NCBI RefSeq assembly: GCF_959020145.1
Contig: NZ_CAUEQY010000001.1
Location: 1-64,000 of the forward strand
DNA length: 64,000 bases
Origin: an uncultured Bifidobacterium sp.
GTDB lineage: Bacteria; Actinomycetota; Actinomycetes; Actinomycetales; Bifidobacteriaceae
Direction: 5' to 3'
Shown here: positions 61,956 to 64,000 of the stretch, piece after piece
Layout of the letters: every line of letters starts with the position of its first letter
Position numbering within the stretch: the first letter of the stretch is position 1
Program-made: the position numbers and the translations under genes
The notes under the pieces: model-generated
Databases searched by the model: none
Told to the model about the DNA's origin: nothing
Seen by the model: only the letters and a program-made list of their open reading frames with translations

Positions 61956-62122
61956 TCGGGGGTTCGCCTCTTCGCTGTGTCGGCTTTCCGTCTGTTTGTT
62001 GCCGACGATGATGTATTGTCTGCGGCTTCTGGCGTGCCGGTGAACTTGCGGGGAGGGGCGAGAACTGCGGAAAAGCTGTCCACATGGCGGGGTTTCGGTC
62101 GCAGGCGATAAAAACCCTATCC

Positions 62123-63325
62123 TTATGATTGAGACGATATCAAGCAGCCACACCGGAAAGAAGCCTCATATGGAACAATGTCCAGGTAGCGGCGGCTCGA
62201 CCAATCGTTGGCGGTGACGTATCGGATCCTGGCGCAGACGAGCATGAGCGCGCTCCTGCCGTCGGGGAAGCTGCCGACGACCCTGGTGCGCCGGCGGATC
62301 TCCCTGTTGAGGCGTTCGATCATGTTGTTCGTGCGGATCCGCCGCCGGTGCTCCGGGGGATACTCGTCGAGCAGATAGGTCGTGGTCTCGCCGATACCTT
62401 CCCTCAGGCAGGAGGCTGCCGCTTTCAGTCTCCTGGACTCCATCTCGCGGGCGACCTCCTCGGCCTTGGCGAGGGCGGACGCGCGTGATTCCATGGCGAA
62501 GATCGCCTTGAGCGCGGCGGACGCCCATTCGCGGTGGGTGGGCGGCACCTTGGAGAGCACGTTGCGCATGAAGTGGACCATGCACCGCTGGTATCTGGCC
62601 TGCGGCAGCATCTCGCCGACGGTGGCGACGAGCCCGGCGCACCTGTCGCCGACCACGAGCCTGACGCCCTTCAGGCCGCGCTCGATCATGGACCGTATGA
62701 ACTGCTCCCAGCTGGCCTTGTCCTCCTTCATGCCCTCGGCCACGCCGATGACCTCCCGGTGGCCCGTGTCGTCCACGCCGATGGCGACCAGCACGCTCAC
62801 GTTCTCGACCGACCCGCCCCATGAGCGCTTGTGCCACACACCGTCCATGAACACGTACGGGCACTCGCCCCCAAGCGGCCGGTTGCGCCATTCGTCGATC
62901 TGGTCGTACACCTTCCTGAGCTTGTCGGAGAGCGTCTGCGAGGGCATCCGCTCGCCCCACAGCAGCTGACTGATGTCGTCCACGCGGCGCGTGCTGACGC
63001 CGGCCAGATACATGTCGATCAACGACTCCTCGACGCTCTGCTCCCGCCGCCGGTAGCGTTCGATCACCGCCGACTCGAACAGGGCGCCCTTGAGCTTGGG
63101 CACCTTGAGTCCGAGCCTGCCGGCCTTGACGGTGAACCTGCGCGCGTAGTGGCCGGCCCGGTACGCCTTGCGTCCATCGCTTCTCTCGTATCTGGCGGCG
63201 TTGGCGATTAGGTCGGCCTCCTCGTCGAGCATCGCGTTGACGATCTGCTCGACCTTGTCGCGCACCATGGCGTCGAGCTTGGTCTCGAACATGGCCTGGT
63301 CGAACTGTATGATTTCCTTGGACAT
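62123..63325 (-). mobile_element. IS256-family transposase
   Basis: Complete-looking gene, 400 residues from ATG 63325 (MSKEIIQFDQAMFETKLDAM). MULE/DDE region: YVFMDGVWHKRSWGGSVENV (first Asp), then GVRLVVGDRCAGLVATVGEM (second Asp), SKVPPTHREWASAAL, and TNNMIERLNREIRRRTRVVG (Glu helix). The C-terminus RRYLDIVPYEASFRCGCL then ISSQS differs from the RRYLDxSRLDD end of the 13.5-kb relative, so the element end is probably inside this tail. Candidate termini with ATATG(G)AACA(A)TG lie near 62166 and 63395 but are weak. Confidence 0.85.
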
Positions 63326-63439
63326 GGCCCGTGCCTCTTTCCAATCGCGGTTTTCCTGTGTTAGCGACTGAAAATCGTACCCGGTGCGAGCCATGTTCAT
63401 ATCCGGGAAGCCCGAATCACAAAGTGCGCAAAAAACCGG

Positions 63440-63832
63440 GCGTTATCGCGCGACCGGCGCCCGGACCGCAACGGCGAACTGATCGTCATCGACACCCCGC
63501 CGAACGGGTCCGTCGTGGACGAGGCCATCAAGAACGCGGACTTCGTGGTCATCCCCACCCTGTCCTCGCCCATCGACCTGCAGCAGACCATGCTCACCGC
63601 CGCCCAATGCCAGGACGCCGGCAAAGACTACGCCGTGCTCATCGTCATGGCCCGCAAGGGCACCAACGCCCTGCGCGCGTTCAGGACCGCCGTCGAGGAA
63701 TACGGGGCCGGCATCTTCGACACGGAAATCCCGCTGAGGGAGGATTTCAAAGCCGATTTCGGCCACACGTTCAGAAGCAATCTCAACGGATACGAGGACG
63801 TGTGGAACGAGCTGAAGGAGGAACTGCGATGA
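63440..63832 (+). pseudogene. 5'-truncated ParA-like ATPase gene
   Basis: The frame reads PDRNGELIVIDTPPNGSVVD then AIKNADFVVIPTLSSPIDLQ and the rest of a ParA/MinD-type ATPase to 63832. The Walker A part (KGGxGKT) and the first 80-90 residues are missing; the IS256 element lies directly upstream. Left of the IS, at about 62125-62165, no ParA start was recognised. The downstream gene overlaps its stop (ATGA at 63829). Confidence 0.7.
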
Positions 63833-64000
63833 AGAAGGCCTCGGGACGACTTACCATGAGCATGCAGCCACGCCGCGAACTCGAAGGAAAACCAGTGACC
63901 AGGCTCATGGACGTGCAGGACAACACCGGCCGTGGCGACGGCGAAACCGTCCGCAAGGTCATGACCACGTTCCAGATGGACGCGGACCTCAAAGCCGAAC
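63829..64000 (+). CDS. Start of a gene coupled to parA (partial)
   Basis: 57 residues visible, ATG 63829 overlapping the ParA stop. MKKASGRLTMSMQPRRELEG then ETVRKVMTTFQMDADLKAE. A basic N-terminus and an RHH/AbrB-like MTTFQMDADL strand-helix would fit a small ParB-type or ribbon-helix-helix partner, but most of the gene is outside the window. Confidence 0.5.
   Translation, partial: MKKASGRLTMSMQPRRELEGKPVTRLMDVQDNTGRGDGETVRKVMTTFQMDADLKAE

Noticed and set aside
62123..62165. Left half of the broken parA gene (MIETISSSHTGKK)
   Set aside because: It vaguely resembles a P-loop but lacks GxGKT spacing and cannot be joined to the right half.

Overview
The window is high-GC actinobacterial DNA, most probably from a Bifidobacterium. 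The evidence is the core block threonine synthase / serine hydroxymethyltransferase / proA / nadD / prs, strong AAGGAG-type ribosome binding sites, frequent GTG starts, and mobile-gene families typical of bifidobacteria. No species is claimed.

Region 1 (1-7 kb) is core chromosome: the 5' part of thrC on the minus strand, then glyA, the tightly overlapping proA - unknown gene - nadD set, and prs with a clear terminator. Region 2 (7-17 kb) is a variable chromosomal stretch. It holds a GNAT/YoaP-type acetyltransferase, an ArsR-like repressor with an SdpI-like membrane protein behind a perfect palindromic operator, a protein that looks like the C-terminal half of FtsZ, an FtsX-type ABC exporter (ATPase plus two permeases), the wreck of an IS256-family element, a 40-residue peptide gene with its own terminator, a noncoding tandem repeat with an exact 62-bp period, and an excisionase-like antitoxin / PIN toxin pair.

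Region 3 (about 17.1 kb to beyond the right edge) is an integrative conjugative element. A tyrosine recombinase sits beside a possible tRNA 3'-end fragment. Then come tightly overlapping small genes (19-23 kb), a PD-(D/E)XK nuclease-like gene, a RecQ-like helicase with a small XRE regulator, several toxin-antitoxin modules or their remnants, and small acidic or cysteine-rich proteins (27-35 kb). Four of those genes each follow a roughly 270-bp repeat that ends in a 144-nt hairpin with compensatory changes. A DnaQ-like exonuclease, SSB, an origin/transfer-like region with ten copies of CCGATATCGG or close variants, a T-poor tract, a MOBF (TrwC/TraI-like) relaxase-helicase and a type IA topoisomerase follow. 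The last operon (48-59.5 kb) ends in a 2,990-residue DNA methylase-helicase of the DarB-like/SNF2 type. Four of its proteins end in the same Pro/Gly/Asp-rich C-terminal peptide. The right end has small accessory genes, a GNAT gene, an intact-looking IS256 transposase, a 5'-truncated ParA gene and the start of a possible ParA partner.

Inferred logic: the element integrates through its recombinase and is processed by the relaxase and topoisomerase. Its establishment genes appear coordinated by at least two repeated operators, TATCACA-N4-TGTGATA at three promoters and CCGATATCGG at the origin-like hub and two operon promoters. The shared C-terminal tail may mark proteins that work, or travel, together during conjugation. 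The secretion channel genes are not in this window.
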